Assembly (NCBI GenBank): GCA_002469975.1 | Contig: DKMG01000040.1 | Span: 1 to 14,951, forward strand | DNA from: Proteobacteria bacterium UBA7420 | Lineage (GTDB): Bacteria; Pseudomonadota; Gammaproteobacteria; Magnimaribacterales; D2472 | Length of the DNA stretch: 14,951 nucleotides | Reading direction: 5' to 3' | Shown: positions 14,894 to 14,951 of the stretch, in pieces | How the letters are laid out: the number at the start of each line of letters is the position of its first letter | Position numbering within the stretch: the first letter of the stretch is position 1 | Translations under genes and position numbers: made by a program | Notes under the pieces: generated by a model | What the model saw: only the letters and a program-made list of their open reading frames with translations | What the model was told of the DNA's origin: nothing | Databases searched by the model: none

Positions 14894-14950
14894 GATCCAT
14901 CAGAGCTTAGGGAGTTGCTATAAAATCTCCAAGGCAAGAAGCAGCCCATA
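14894..14950 (+). pseudogene. Open-frame continuation of the small membrane gene past two TAA codons
   Basis: In the frame of the preceding ORF, codons after the TAA at 14891 give DPSELRELL, a TAA at 14921-14923, then NLQGKKQPI to the window edge. The residues look protein-like and fit the expected continuation of the upstream tail. A Glu codon GAA at each stop (one G-to-T change each) would restore ISQNIEDPSELRELLENLQG. This supports a recent pseudogene, though only 57 nt are visible. Confidence 0.35.
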
Positions 14951-14951
14951 G

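Noticed and set aside
14753..14950. Genome-wide reassignment of TAA to Glu
   Set aside because: Several intact genes in the window (minus-strand ligase, flavoprotein, second SDR, ggt) end at TAA exactly where their families end, so TAA acts as stop here.
1..14951. CRISPR array, insertion sequence or prophage
   Set aside because: No regularly spaced repeats, transposase, integrase or terminal inverted repeats were seen on either strand.

Overview
This AT-rich window has compact gene spacing and looks like the genome of a marine-type gammaproteobacterium. Gene content points that way: a PhoB/PhoR pair, a lipidated S8-protease autotransporter, an E. coli-like gamma-glutamyltransferase (GGT), a type IV prepilin peptidase and several acyl-CoA/steroid-type catabolic enzymes. 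The taxonomic guess is inference from gene content and base composition; there is no rRNA or tRNA in the window.

Left block, minus strand (1-4465). Reading leftward, a class I acyl-CoA synthetase is followed by phoB, phoR (6-bp gap) and the first 37 codons of an unidentified protein with an N-terminal hydrophobic segment that runs off the left edge. PhoB/PhoR is a complete two-component pair. The kinase has a periplasmic domain of about 140 residues between two membrane helices, unlike E. coli PhoR.

Right block, plus strand (4506-13680, probably on to 14451). From a 40-bp divergent intergenic region the order is: S8 subtilisin autotransporter lipoprotein; SDR oxidoreductase; FAD-dependent ketosteroid-dehydrogenase-like flavoprotein; FadD19-like acyl-CoA ligase; second SDR; GGT; a 29-residue membrane peptide; and prepilin peptidase. 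The gaps are very small (a 14-nt overlap, then 0, 44, 1, 1 and 12 nt), and I see no internal terminator, so at least SDR1 to the 29-residue peptide looks like one operon. Flavoprotein + FadD19-like ligase + two SDRs (+ the divergent ligase) suggests oxidation and CoA-activation of a polycyclic or isoprenoid carboxylic acid, such as a sterol side chain or bile-acid-like compound. This is inferred from family resemblance.

Right end (14452-14951). A clear GC-rich hairpin (14577-14597) is followed by a promoter-like region with three copies of GTTACAT/ATGTAAC. A small membrane-protein gene then ends at a TAA after 46 codons. The same frame beyond that stop, and beyond a second in-frame TAA, still reads like the continuation of the protein. 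This is the most unusual local signal in the window.

I see no CRISPR array, insertion sequence, phage gene or RNA gene. No wholly new multi-gene system is evident; the main candidates for follow-up are the operon linking protease, steroid-type enzymes and GGT, and the double-stop small membrane gene.
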